Shown here: in pieces, positions 39,148-47,862 of the stretch
Layout of the letters: the number at the start of each line of letters is the position of its first letter
How positions within the stretch are numbered: position 1 is the stretch's first letter
Source of the DNA: Streptomyces jeddahensis
GTDB lineage: Bacteria > Actinomycetota > Actinomycetes > Streptomycetales > Streptomycetaceae
Direction of reading: 5' to 3'
Length of the DNA stretch: 64,000 nucleotides
Assembly (NCBI RefSeq): GCF_001642995.1
Contig: NZ_LOHS01000158.1
Span: forward strand, 1 to 64,000
Position numbers and translations under genes: made by a program
The notes under the pieces: generated by a model
What the model was told of the DNA's origin: nothing
Database searches by the model: none
The model's input: the letters and a program-made list of their open reading frames with translations, nothing else

Positions 39148-39173
39148 GCCGTCTCTCCCTTCGATCGCTTGAC

Positions 39174-39217
39174 GGTTAGTGAACACTAGCCCACGATGGG
39201 GCTAGTGTTCACTAACC
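39174..39217. promoter_or_regulatory. Double TetR operator in a perfect 19-bp inverted repeat
   Basis: GGTTAGTGAACACTAGCCC (39174-39192) and its exact reverse complement (39199-39217) are separated by six bases. Each arm holds the small palindrome TAGTG-AA-CACTA, the shape of a TetR-family half-operator pair. The second arm ends 15 bases before the oxidoreductase ATG and the first begins 27 bases before the regulator ATG, so both promoters would be covered. Confidence 0.85.
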
Positions 39218-39232
39218 CCCTGGAGGGGCAGC

Positions 39233-39865
39233 ATGCGTATCACCGTCTTCGGCGCGACGGGCGGCACCGGGCACCACCTCGTGCGCCAGGCACTCGCCGT
39301 CGGTCACCACGTCACCGCGGTCGTTCGGGACCCGGCCCGGCTGCGCCATGAGGAGCACCCGCTGCTCGAACCGTTGATCGCCGATGTGATGGACCCCGAC
39401 GCCATCGGGGCAGCCGTGGCCGGCCGCGACGCCGTGGTGTCGGCACTGGGCCCCCGCGCCAGGGGTGATGCGACGGTGTGCGCCGACGGCGCCCGCTCGA
39501 TCATCACCGCGATGCGCGCCGCCGGACCCCGCCGCCTGGTGGTCGTCACCGCCAGCGGGCACGTCGTCGACGCCGGCGACGGGCCCCTCACGCGCACCGT
39601 GGTCAAACCCCTGCTGCGGCGCTACCTCCGGGAGCCGTTCGCCGACTTCACCCGCACCGACCAGATCGTCCGCGACAGCGGCCTCGACTGGACGATCATG
39701 CGTCCGCCGCGCCTCACCAACGGCAGTTCCCGCCCCTACCGCACCGCCATCGACCGCAACGTGCGCGGCGGCAACACCATCGCCCGCTGCGACCTCGCCC
39801 ACGCCATCCTCGCCGCGCTCGACGATCCGGCCACCGCCGGCCACACCATCGCACTGGGGTACTGA
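39233..39865 (+). CDS. NAD(P)-binding oxidoreductase, atypical SDR
   Basis: The 210-residue Rossmann protein begins MRITVFGATGGTGHHLVRQA (GxxGxxG dinucleotide motif), continues with VTAVVRDPARL and VVSALGP, and has the atypical-SDR segment DWTIMRPPRLTNG. It belongs to the NAD(P)H-binding/NmrA-like flavin-reductase group, often induced by quinones or electrophiles. The classical Tyr-x3-Lys motif is absent, as expected for this group. It is divergent from and presumably regulated by the TetR gene. The SGNH gene starts two bases after its stop. Confidence 0.86.
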   Translation: MRITVFGATGGTGHHLVRQALAVGHHVTAVVRDPARLRHEEHPLLEPLIADVMDPDAIGAAVAGRDAVVSALGPRARGDATVCADGARSIITAMRAAGPRRLVVVTASGHVVDAGDGPLTRTVVKPLLRRYLREPFADFTRTDQIVRDSGLDWTIMRPPRLTNGSSRPYRTAIDRNVRGGNTIARCDLAHAILAALDDPATAGHTIALGY

Positions 39866-39867
39866 CC

Positions 39868-40737
39868 ATGAGGAAACCGACCACGAAGAAGCGGATCATC
39901 ATCGCGCTGTGCCTGTTACTCGTCGGCGTGCTCGGCCTCGCGGGCACCGTCGGCTATCTCACCTTCCTCCGGTCACCCGCCAACCCGCCCGCCGATGCCT
40001 GCGCCGACGGCCGCAAGCCGGGCGCCGCTCCCGTCGTCGTTGCGGCCGGCGCCAGCATGACGCAGGGAACGCTCGGCGCGGACTGGGTCGGCGCACTGCG
40101 CGGCCGGCCTGAACTCCAGGGATACGAGTTCGTCAACGCCGGCAAGAACGGCGACACCAGCGCCGATCTCCGCCGGCGAGTCGACCGCGACATCGTGGCG
40201 TGCCGCCCGGCCGCGGTCACGCTCCTGATCGGCACCAACGACGTTCGCGACGGCGTACCGCTGGATCAGTACCGGGACAACCTCGGCGCAATCGTCGACC
40301 GCATCACGACGGAGACCTCCGCCCGGATCGCACTGATGTCCCTGCCGCCGCTCGGCGAGGACCTGAACGCCGAGATCAACCACAAGCTCAGCGGATACAA
40401 CGCCGCGATCAAGGAGACCGCCACCCGCACACGAGCCGACTACGTGCCCGTACACGAGCGGATGGTCGACTTCCTCCGACGGCGCGGCGGCGACGCCGCA
40501 CCCTACGACTTCAGCTTCGCACTCGCGTACACCGCGGCGACCAAGCACTACCTCCTCGGACGCAGTTGGGACGAGGTAGCCCGCAGCAACAAGCTCGAGC
40601 TGCTCGTCGACCACATCCACCTGAGCGACCGAGGCGGGGCAATCGTGACCGACCTCGCCACTCAGTGGCTGGTGGAAGGCCTTAATCGCGCTCCGCAGAG
40701 GGATGCAGCCGTACCCATCCCGCCCACGCCGAGGTGA
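39868..40737 (+). CDS. Membrane-anchored SGNH/GDSL hydrolase
   Basis: The 289-residue protein has an N-terminal membrane anchor (about 9-33) and an extracytoplasmic SGNH esterase domain. The blocks are AAGASMTQG (Ser63; GAS in place of GDS), NAGKNGDTS (Gly), LIGTNDVRDG (Asn) and DHIHLSDRGG (catalytic Asp/His). Such enzymes deacylate lipids or polysaccharides; substrate unknown. It follows the oxidoreductase gene with a two-base gap. Its last 56 bases overlap the 3' end of galE on the other strand. Confidence 0.85.
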   Translation: MRKPTTKKRIIIALCLLLVGVLGLAGTVGYLTFLRSPANPPADACADGRKPGAAPVVVAAGASMTQGTLGADWVGALRGRPELQGYEFVNAGKNGDTSADLRRRVDRDIVACRPAAVTLLIGTNDVRDGVPLDQYRDNLGAIVDRITTETSARIALMSLPPLGEDLNAEINHKLSGYNAAIKETATRTRADYVPVHERMVDFLRRRGGDAAPYDFSFALAYTAATKHYLLGRSWDEVARSNKLELLVDHIHLSDRGGAIVTDLATQWLVEGLNRAPQRDAAVPIPPTPR

Positions 40738-41662
40738 TCATGTCCCGTACGTCGTGCTTCGCCTTCCAGCCCAGTTCGGCTGCGATTCGGTCGGCGGAGG
40801 CGACGACACGCGCAGGGTCGCCGGGGCGGCGGGGCGTCACGGTCGGCGGGGTGTCGTATCCCGTCACCTCGTTGATCCGGTCGATCATCTCGCGGACGGA
40901 AACGCCCTCACCCCGGCCGATGTTGAGCGTCAGATCCGTGCCGGGGGTGGCGGCGAGGCGGCGGGCCGTGGCCACATGGGCCTCGGCCAGGTCCACCACG
41001 TGGATGTAGTCCCGTACGCACGTGCCGTCCGGCGTCGCGTAGTCCGCGCCGAAGATGCGCGGTGGTGCGCCTTCCGTCAGTTTCTCGAAGACCATCGGGA
41101 CGAGGTTGAAGACGCCCACGTCGGCCAGTTCGGGTGTCGCGGCGCCTGCCACGTTGAAGTACCGCAGCGACGCCGTCGCGATTCCGTGGGCGCGGCCCAC
41201 CGCGCGCACCAGCCACTCGCCCGCCAGCTTGGTCTCGCCGTACGGGCTCATCGGCAGGCACGGCGTCTCCTCGGTCACCAGATCCACGTCCGGCATTCCG
41301 TACACCGCGGCGGACGAGGAGAACACGAACGACGGGACGGACGCCGCCACCACGGCCTCCAGCAGGACCCGTAGGCCCTCCACGTTCTCGCGGTAGTAAC
41401 GCAGCGGCTCGCCGACCGACTCGCCTACCTGCTTCTTCGCCGCCAGGTGCACGACGCCGGTGACACCGTGCTCGGCCAGCGCCCGGTCCAGCAGGTCGCG
41501 GTCCAGGGTCGAGCCGGTCACGAGGGGTACGCCTTCGGGGACGCGCTCGGCGATTCCGGTGGACAGATCGTCGTAGACCACGGCCCGCTCACCGGCCTCT
41601 GTCATCGCGCGGACGACGTGCGCCCCGATGTAACCGGCCCCGCCGGTGATCAGCCAGGTCAT
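40682..41662 (-). CDS. galE: UDP-glucose 4-epimerase
   Basis: The 326-residue extended SDR has the dinucleotide motif GGAGYIG at 7-13 and the catalytic Ser117-region SSSAAVYG with Tyr141 and Lys145 (SPYGETK). The C-terminal sugar-binding part contains YFNVAGA and VRDYIHVVDLAEAH. It interconverts UDP-glucose and UDP-galactose (or the GlcNAc pair) to supply the polymer cluster. A ribosome site ACAGGTGA precedes ATG 41662, and a 19-bp tandem repeat lies directly upstream. The 3' end overlaps the SGNH gene by 56 bp. Confidence 0.93.
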   Translation of the reverse strand: MTWLITGGAGYIGAHVVRAMTEAGERAVVYDDLSTGIAERVPEGVPLVTGSTLDRDLLDRALAEHGVTGVVHLAAKKQVGESVGEPLRYYRENVEGLRVLLEAVVAASVPSFVFSSSAAVYGMPDVDLVTEETPCLPMSPYGETKLAGEWLVRAVGRAHGIATASLRYFNVAGAATPELADVGVFNLVPMVFEKLTEGAPPRIFGADYATPDGTCVRDYIHVVDLAEAHVATARRLAATPGTDLTLNIGRGEGVSVREMIDRINEVTGYDTPPTVTPRRPGDPARVVASADRIAAELGWKAKHDVRDMITSAWAGWVRLHPSAERD

Positions 41663-41685
41663 GGTCGATGGTCACCTGTCCCGTC

Positions 41686-41776
41686 GTGTCGTTCGCCGAG
41701 GTGTCGTTGGTGCGTAGCTGTGTCGTTCGTACGGAGCCGTGTCATTCGTACGCGGCCGTGTCGTTCGTACGTATCA
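41686..41776. repeat. 19-bp tandem repeat between GT2 and galE
   Basis: Four full 19-bp units begin at 41701, 41720, 41739 and 41758, with consensus GTGTCGTTCGTACGNNGCC. A shortened 15-base fifth unit lies at 41686-41700. The last unit contains the stop codon of the GT2 gene (41774-41776), and the array ends 24 bases before the galE start, so it forms the whole spacer. Confidence 0.88.
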
Positions 41777-43414
41777 GTGAACCAGCCTCGCGGCTCTCCG
41801 CCGTGCAACCTGTGCCATCCCCCGCAGCCCCGGCGCCAGCCGCAGCGCCAGGGACCCGGAATGGGTGGCGTACGGCTGGACCAGCAGGATGCCGTGGCGG
41901 CGGCTGGGGAGGACCGAGCGGCGCAGGAGGCCGGGGCCCGCGGTCGCGTGGGCAGTCGTCTCGCGCTGCGTGCCGTCGTGGAAACGGAGCCGCAGACGCA
42001 GGTCCCACACGCCGGCCCCCAACGCCGGCAGATCCACCAGCGCTTCGGCGGACCAGGAGTCCTCGTCGTCCGGATCGCGGACGAACGAGGCCGTCCGGCG
42101 CAGACCGGCCCTGCCGCACTGCCGGTCCACGAACTCGACGTCGACCGATTCCGGGCCCGCGTCCGCCACCCGTCCGTACAGCTCGTGCAGGCGGAGCCGC
42201 AAACGAGTGGCACGCGCGCGTGGCCGCAGTTCCGCGTCGACCGCCACCGGGAGCACGCGCATCGGCCGGACCAGCAGATGGTCGAGGCTCACCTGCGGGA
42301 GGTCCGGTGACCACACCGGAGTGCCGTCCGCGGCACGCGCATAAGGGGGCAGCAGCCGTGCCGGGCGGGACGCCAGCTCCCTGAGGCGGGGGAGGTCGCG
42401 CGGCGCGTCGGAGGCGAGGACGACGTGGGCGATGACGCGGCCGGGGGCGGCGGCCGGATCGAAGTCGGCCGCGTCGAAGGTCTCCAGGTACGCGCGCGTG
42501 AGGGCCCACCAGGCGCGCCGGTATGCGGGTCCGCGTAGCTCGAGTTCGCGCGCGTACATCCGCAGCGGGTGCTCGAGGGAGTGGGCGCGTGCTGCCCGCG
42601 CCAGCCTCTTCTCGCCCGCGGCCAGCAGGATCTCGACCGCCTGGCGGTGGGCCGCCGTCCGGGCGCGCCAGTTGTCGGCACCCGAGCGGTCGAGGGAGAT
42701 CGACAGCTGTGCGGCCGCCCGGCGGACATGCCATACGTACACCGCGTCCGGGATCAGCGCGATGCGCGGTGCGGCCGCGAGCACGTGTGCGCTGAAGACG
42801 ACGTCCTCGTACGGGAAGCGGCCGTCGGGGAAGCGGATCGCGTGCTCGCGCAGGAAGGCGGCGCGGTACAGCTTGCCGACGCAGAGCGCGTCGCGGACCA
42901 GGGCCGGGCGCCGCTCCGGGCGGGCGACGACCGCGGGCCTGTCGTGGAGCTCGGGCAGCCAGAGCGTCTCGCGGCAGGGGCTTCGTCCGTCGTGGTCGGG
43001 CGGCAGTTCGCGGCGCACGCACAGGCCGGACGCGATATCGGCGCCGTGCGCGACGGCGGCGTTCAGCAGGGCGGTCACCGCGCCGGGCGGCAGTACGTCG
43101 TCGCTGTCGAGGAACATCACGTACGGGGACGTACAGGCGTCGATGCCGTCGTTGCGGGGCGTACCGCAGCCACCGCTGTTGGCGGTGCGGCGGATCACCC
43201 GCAGATGCGGGTCATCGGCCGCGAGCCGCCGCAGGATGCCACCGCTGCCGTCGGTCGAGCAGTCGTCGACGGCGATCACCTCATGGACGGCGGGCCCCTG
43301 GTCGAGTGCCGAGCGCACCGCGTCCGTCACGTGGGCCGCGTCGTTGTAGCCGATCACGACGACGCATACCTGTGAGGGGGGAGCCTGTGACGGGGGAGGA
43401 GGTGCCAGGTCCAT
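41774..43414 (-). CDS. Family 2 glycosyltransferase, paralogue of the 31578 gene
   Basis: The 546-residue enzyme has GT2 motifs VCVVVIGYNDAAHVTDAV, VDDCSTDGS, NSGGCGTPRNDG, VMFLDSDDVLP and FPYEDVVFSAHVL. It has the same beta-rich C-terminal half as the 31578-33302 product (YGRVADAGPESVDVEFVDRQ, GVWDLRLRLRF). The shared SGGC.TPRN form separates these two from ordinary GT2 enzymes. It probably adds a sugar to the wall polymer. The 28-base gap to the GT87-like gene upstream is AT-rich. Confidence 0.88.
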   Translation of the reverse strand: MDLAPPPPSQAPPSQVCVVVIGYNDAAHVTDAVRSALDQGPAVHEVIAVDDCSTDGSGGILRRLAADDPHLRVIRRTANSGGCGTPRNDGIDACTSPYVMFLDSDDVLPPGAVTALLNAAVAHGADIASGLCVRRELPPDHDGRSPCRETLWLPELHDRPAVVARPERRPALVRDALCVGKLYRAAFLREHAIRFPDGRFPYEDVVFSAHVLAAAPRIALIPDAVYVWHVRRAAAQLSISLDRSGADNWRARTAAHRQAVEILLAAGEKRLARAARAHSLEHPLRMYARELELRGPAYRRAWWALTRAYLETFDAADFDPAAAPGRVIAHVVLASDAPRDLPRLRELASRPARLLPPYARAADGTPVWSPDLPQVSLDHLLVRPMRVLPVAVDAELRPRARATRLRLRLHELYGRVADAGPESVDVEFVDRQCGRAGLRRTASFVRDPDDEDSWSAEALVDLPALGAGVWDLRLRLRFHDGTQRETTAHATAGPGLLRRSVLPSRRHGILLVQPYATHSGSLALRLAPGLRGMAQVARRRAARLVH

Positions 43415-43442
43415 AGGTCGAAATCTTAGATCTTCATAGCAT

Positions 43443-44786
43443 TTATCCGATATGGGGCGGAGTGGGGGACGGGGGTCGACTGGATCGCCACAGCCGTCGG
43501 AAGGACAGCACCGCCGCGGCGGTCAGCAGCCCGTTGCGTACGAGCATCACCAGGCAACCCGTCCAGGTGCAGGCCGTGACCTGCGCGTACAGCACGGGAT
43601 AGGCGAGTGCGCTCACGGCCGCCGCGGCGGCGAGCAGCGCCGCCACCGGGCGCTGCGTGGTGTGTCGCGAGGTGAGGCAGACCGCGGCCAGTCCGAGCAG
43701 CCACACCATGTACTGCGGGCTGATCACCCGGCTCGTGACCGTGAAGAGCAGGACGGCGCAGAGCGCGGCGTCGTACGGCGTGGCGTCCGTCCATCGGCGG
43801 GCCCGCAGTCGCCACAGCAGGAGCAGGCCGAAGGCCGCCGCGGTGAGCAGCAGCGACACGGCGGCCACCGCGGACACATACGGGCCGGTGAACTCCATCG
43901 CCCCGAACTGGTACCGCACCTCGCCAGGCCACCCGGCCCGCCGTGCGAGCGCGAGCGCCGTGCCGCCGAGCGACTCGATCTGCACCCCGCGCGCGCCCTG
44001 TTGCCGCAGGAAGGAGAAGGGGTGCTCGAAGGCGAGGGCCAGGACCAGCAGCAGTGCGCCCGCCGAGACGGCCGCCGCCGTCCAGGCCTCCCGTGTGGTA
44101 CGCCCGCGCGGCGTGCCCAGCAGCGTCAGTGCGGGCCACACCTTCACGAGTGCTCCCGCGGCGGCGAACGCACCGCACGCGCGCGTGGAGCGCGAAAGGG
44201 CCAGGAGCGCGAACACGCCCAGGGCGGTGGTCTGCACGTCGTACCGGGCGAGCGGGATATGCAGAAGCAGCGGGAGGCCGGCGATCCAGAGGGCGGCCCC
44301 GTGCAGGCGGCGTCCCGGCCGCCTTGCGGCGCGCACCAGCGCGATCGCCACCAGCGCGTCGGCGGCCAGCGTGAGCGCGACGAAGGCGTCGAAGTACTCG
44401 ACATGGGTGAGTGGCGGCAGCGGGGGTGACAGCAGTGCGGGTGACAGCAGCACCGGCCCGGCGCCTGGCGGGTACTGCCACCTCGGGTCGTCCGCCGGAA
44501 AGCCGCCCTGCGTCAGGGTGACGTACCAGCGGAAGTACAGCCCGTGGACCTCGCGGGACACGCTTCCCCGCCCCAACAGGGTCATCTCGTCATGCCGGAG
44601 AAGCCACAGCATCAGCGCGCGTGTCGCGAGCCAGGTGATGGCCAGGCCGACGACCCGCACGACAGGGAGCGAGCGCTTGGCGCGTGCCGGGCTCGGCTCG
44701 GACGGGGTGCCGACGGTCCGGTCTTCGGCCGTGCTGTGGGTGTGGGTGCGGGTGCGTGTTCGGGGGAGGGGAATCGGGCGCGTCAT
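43443..44786 (-). CDS. GT87-like polytopic mannosyl/glycosyltransferase
   Basis: The 447-residue membrane protein has about ten segments and an N-terminal Thr/Arg/His repeat (RTRTRTHTH). GT87 (DUF2029) features are seen in WYVTLTQGGFPADDPRWQYPPGAGPVLL, a loop with conserved aromatic and Asp residues, in GAFAAAGALVKVWPALTLLG, and in SPQYMVWLLGLAAVC. Mycobacterial members use polyprenyl-phosphate-mannose to extend lipomannan on the outer face of the membrane. The acceptor here is unknown. It is divergent from the GT39-like gene across an 88-bp AT-rich spacer. Confidence 0.8.
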   Translation of the reverse strand: MTRPIPLPRTRTRTHTHSTAEDRTVGTPSEPSPARAKRSLPVVRVVGLAITWLATRALMLWLLRHDEMTLLGRGSVSREVHGLYFRWYVTLTQGGFPADDPRWQYPPGAGPVLLSPALLSPPLPPLTHVEYFDAFVALTLAADALVAIALVRAARRPGRRLHGAALWIAGLPLLLHIPLARYDVQTTALGVFALLALSRSTRACGAFAAAGALVKVWPALTLLGTPRGRTTREAWTAAAVSAGALLLVLALAFEHPFSFLRQQGARGVQIESLGGTALALARRAGWPGEVRYQFGAMEFTGPYVSAVAAVSLLLTAAAFGLLLLWRLRARRWTDATPYDAALCAVLLFTVTSRVISPQYMVWLLGLAAVCLTSRHTTQRPVAALLAAAAAVSALAYPVLYAQVTACTWTGCLVMLVRNGLLTAAAVLSFRRLWRSSRPPSPTPPHIG

Positions 44787-44874
44787 CGCGGGAAGAGTAA
44801 GGCGTTCACCTGCCTACCGCCTGATATGCCGTCAATACCAAGAAAAGGTGAGCTAATAGCACAAAATCTGGACC

Positions 44875-47754
44875 ATGTCTGCACAAGCGACCACGTCTCG
44901 CAAGGAGCTCCCCGACACGCGGCCGTTCCCGGCCCCGCTTCCCGCGCGGCTGGAGCGGCGATGGTGGAGCCGCCGGCCGTCCGTGCAGCCGGAGGGGCAA
45001 CGGGCTGAGCGGCCCTCGGCAGGGGAGCCGTCGGTTGCGCGGGCCTCCGGCGGGGAGGCATCGGGTGCGCGGGCCTCGGGTGGGGAGGCCGCTTCGCTGC
45101 CCTCGGGCGGGCAGTCGCCTGGGGAGCGGTCTCCAGGCCAGCGGTCTCAGGGTCGGCAGTCTCCCGGCCGGTGGTCTCCCGGTAGGTCCAAGAGGCGTAC
45201 GACCTCCGGGGATGCGGCGCTCACGACGCCCGACGGACAGGTCTCGGCCCCGCAGAAAGCCTCGCAGAAAGCCCCGCAGAGAAAAGAGCCAGGAGCCGCC
45301 GCGCCACAAGCGGCGGCCGCCCCTGGAGCCGCCGCACAACAAGCCTCCGCCCCGCCACAAGCCTCCGCCCCTGTCGCCGCCCCGCCACAAGCGGCCGTAC
45401 CGCGAGCCGCCGCGCCACGAGCTGCCGCGCCTCAAGTCACCGCGCCAGAAACCGCCGCCCCGCGAGCCGCCGCACCACAGGCCTCCACCCCGCGCGCCAC
45501 CGCGCCACAGACCTCCACCCCGCGAGCCGCCGTGCCGCAGGGCGCCCAAGGCTCCGGCTCACGGGCGGCAGCCGGGCGAACTAAGACCCCACGGGTCTCT
45601 GCCGGGAGGGTCGCCACCCCGGAAGTCACCGCAGGAGGAGCCGACTCCCGCCGTCCAGCCGACTCCCGGCGTCGTCTGCGGCGTCCCGCCGCACGAGCGT
45701 CTCGCGCACGGGCCGACGTGGCGAGCCGCGCCGCCCGCCTCAGCCCCGCCCGCCTCAACGGCGCCGTTCTGAAAGGCGCCAGCGCCGCCGTCCTGAACGG
45801 CGCCGCGATCCGGCGGCTCGGACTCGTGCTGATCCCGGCCCTCGCCATGTTCGGCGTAGGCCTGTGGGGGCTCGAGCGCGGCACGATGTGGCGCGACGAG
45901 GCGGTCACCTTCGAGGTCGCCCAGCGCTCGCTGCCGCAGATCTGGCAACTGCTGCACAACGTGGACGCGGTGCACGGCCTGTACTACCTGCTCATGCACT
46001 TCGTCCTGGGCGGCAATCCGGGCGAGGTGGCCCTGCGACTCCCGTCCGTGTGCGCGGCCGCCGTCACGGCCGGTCTCGTCGCCGCCATCGGTGCCCGTCT
46101 GGCGCGTCCGCGCGTCGGCCTGTGGGCGGGCCTCCTCTACGCGGCCACGCCGATGGCCGGCTACTACGCGCAGGAGGGCCGCTCCTACGCCATGGTCGCC
46201 GCCGGAGCCGCCCTCGCGACACTGATCCTGCTGCACGCGGTACACGCCGCCGCCCACGCGCGCGTGCGCTGGTGGTCCGCCTACGGCGCCGTCGTCGCGC
46301 TCACCGCGCTGCTGCACGAACTCTCGATTCTGCTGCTCCTCGCGCACGCGGTGACGCTGCTCGTCTCCCGGGTGCCGCGGCGCGTCTGGTGCGGCTGGGG
46401 GTGTGCCGCGGCGGCCGCCGTACTGGCTCTGCTGCCGCTGGCGCTGGCCTCGATCGATCAGTCCGGCCAGGTCGCGTGGCTCACCGCGCCCGACGGTGCC
46501 GATGCGGAACATCTGCTGCGCGCCTTCGCAGGCCCCGACCAGCTGGTCCTCGCCGTCCACCTCCTGCTCGCCGCGGTCGCCCTGCGCGCGCCGCTGCCGC
46601 GGGTCGGCGGAGACCGGGCGGTCACGGACGCAGCGCCGACCCGCGGCGGCGCGGCGGCCTCGCGCGTACGCGTACCGTCGGCTCGCGCAGGCGGCACGGC
46701 CGCACGCACGTCGCCGGCCCGCTACGGCGGCCTGTCGCTGAACGCAGTGGCCGTGCCGCTCGTCCTCCTGCCACCCGCCGTCCTGTTCGCCGTCTCCCAG
46801 TACTGGCCGCTGTACGACGCGCGCTACGTCCTCTTCGCGCTGGCGGGCGCACCCCTGCTCGCCGCCGCAGGAGCGGAGCGGGTCGCGTCGTACGTGGGCC
46901 TTACGGTGAGGACGCGCTCCCGAGCGCACGGCAGGGCCGACTCGCGTGGTCGAGCGAACAGCAGGAGCAGCCGCACCAGTACCGGTGGGAGCAGCCGGAC
47001 CAGTACCAGCAGGAGCAGCGCAGCCTCCAGCAGCGTGGCCAGCAGGAGCAGCGGTGCCTCCAGGAACAGCCGCAGGACGGCGACGACTCGAGGCACAGCC
47101 CCCAGAGGCTCAGCGGCCGCCCAAGATAAAACGCCCGCCCGAAACAAAACGGCCGCCCGAGACGAAACGGCCGCCCGACGCCGAGCCGCCGCCCAAGTCA
47201 GGGTCCGCGCCTGCGCAGGCGCCGCCGCCGGTGTTCTCGCCGTGGTCGCCGGCTTCTGCTGGCAGCTGCCGCTGCACCGGCACGACCGGACGGCAGGGCA
47301 CCGGCCGGACGATCTGGGGGCCATGGCGGCGGTCGCGGCGCGGCTGCTGAGGCCCGGCGACCCGGTGCTCTTCCTGCCGTCGGCGGGCCGGCGCACCGCC
47401 GAGGCATACCCGAAGGACTTCCAAGGCGCGTACGACGTCGCCCTCAAGGCGCGCGGACGGGACTCGGGCACCCTCTACGGGCTGGAGGAGGGTCCGGAGG
47501 AGCTGTGGCGCCGGCTGGCCATGCTGGACCACGTATGGGTGCTCGCGGAGTCCGCTGCCCTGCGGCCCGCATGGTCCCCGAAGAGCCCCACGGAGCGGGC
47601 CAAACTCGCCGCTCTGCAGCAGGGGTTCGTGCCGCAGGCAGAGTTCGAGCGGCCGTGGGGCGTGCTGCGGCTGTACGTCAGGCGGCCGGCGGAACCGGTG
47701 GGTGCGCAGCCGGGCCCCGTCTATCCGCAGCAGTCGGCGCCCATGGGACCGTAG
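44875..47754 (+). CDS. GT39-like membrane glycosyltransferase with long disordered insertions
   Basis: The 959-residue protein has a GT-C core beginning near residue 312 (LGLVLIPALAMFGVGLWGLE). It carries the DE motif WRDEAVTFEVAQRSLPQIW and YYAQEGRSYAMVAAGAALAT, as in dolichyl-phosphate-mannose-type transferases. The first 310 residues are low-complexity Ala/Pro/Gln/Arg repeats, and another disordered block of about 95 residues (Ser/Arg then Ala/Arg) sits after the YDARYVLFALAG segment. GT39 proteins are normally near 500 residues. The true start could be internal, but MSAQATTSRKEL at 44875 looks genuine. Confidence 0.75.
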   Translation: MSAQATTSRKELPDTRPFPAPLPARLERRWWSRRPSVQPEGQRAERPSAGEPSVARASGGEASGARASGGEAASLPSGGQSPGERSPGQRSQGRQSPGRWSPGRSKRRTTSGDAALTTPDGQVSAPQKASQKAPQRKEPGAAAPQAAAAPGAAAQQASAPPQASAPVAAPPQAAVPRAAAPRAAAPQVTAPETAAPRAAAPQASTPRATAPQTSTPRAAVPQGAQGSGSRAAAGRTKTPRVSAGRVATPEVTAGGADSRRPADSRRRLRRPAARASRARADVASRAARLSPARLNGAVLKGASAAVLNGAAIRRLGLVLIPALAMFGVGLWGLERGTMWRDEAVTFEVAQRSLPQIWQLLHNVDAVHGLYYLLMHFVLGGNPGEVALRLPSVCAAAVTAGLVAAIGARLARPRVGLWAGLLYAATPMAGYYAQEGRSYAMVAAGAALATLILLHAVHAAAHARVRWWSAYGAVVALTALLHELSILLLLAHAVTLLVSRVPRRVWCGWGCAAAAAVLALLPLALASIDQSGQVAWLTAPDGADAEHLLRAFAGPDQLVLAVHLLLAAVALRAPLPRVGGDRAVTDAAPTRGGAAASRVRVPSARAGGTAARTSPARYGGLSLNAVAVPLVLLPPAVLFAVSQYWPLYDARYVLFALAGAPLLAAAGAERVASYVGLTVRTRSRAHGRADSRGRANSRSSRTSTGGSSRTSTSRSSAASSSVASRSSGASRNSRRTATTRGTAPRGSAAAQDKTPARNKTAARDETAARRRAAAQVRVRACAGAAAGVLAVVAGFCWQLPLHRHDRTAGHRPDDLGAMAAVAARLLRPGDPVLFLPSAGRRTAEAYPKDFQGAYDVALKARGRDSGTLYGLEEGPEELWRRLAMLDHVWVLAESAALRPAWSPKSPTERAKLAALQQGFVPQAEFERPWGVLRLYVRRPAEPVGAQPGPVYPQQSAPMGP

Positions 47755-47791
47755 GACCAGGCGCCCCGCCGTCGTACGTCGTCACGGCATA

Positions 47792-47833
47792 CGGAAAGGG
47801 GCCCCGCGTCGCGTGACGCGGGGCCCCTTTCCG
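47792..47833. terminator. Bidirectional terminator
   Basis: A perfect 19-bp stem (47792-47810 with 47815-47833) has loop GCGT. The arms carry AAAGG/CCTTT near the base, giving a U-run in both directions. It separates the convergent GT39-like and ohrR genes. Confidence 0.93.
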
Positions 47834-47862
47834 GACCGGAGCGAGACCACCGACACCGTCAG

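Noticed and set aside
39868..40737. SGNH hydrolase with GAS instead of GDS as a dead enzyme
   Set aside because: The nucleophilic serine, the Gly and Asn blocks and the Asp/His pair are present. GAS variants occur in active relatives.
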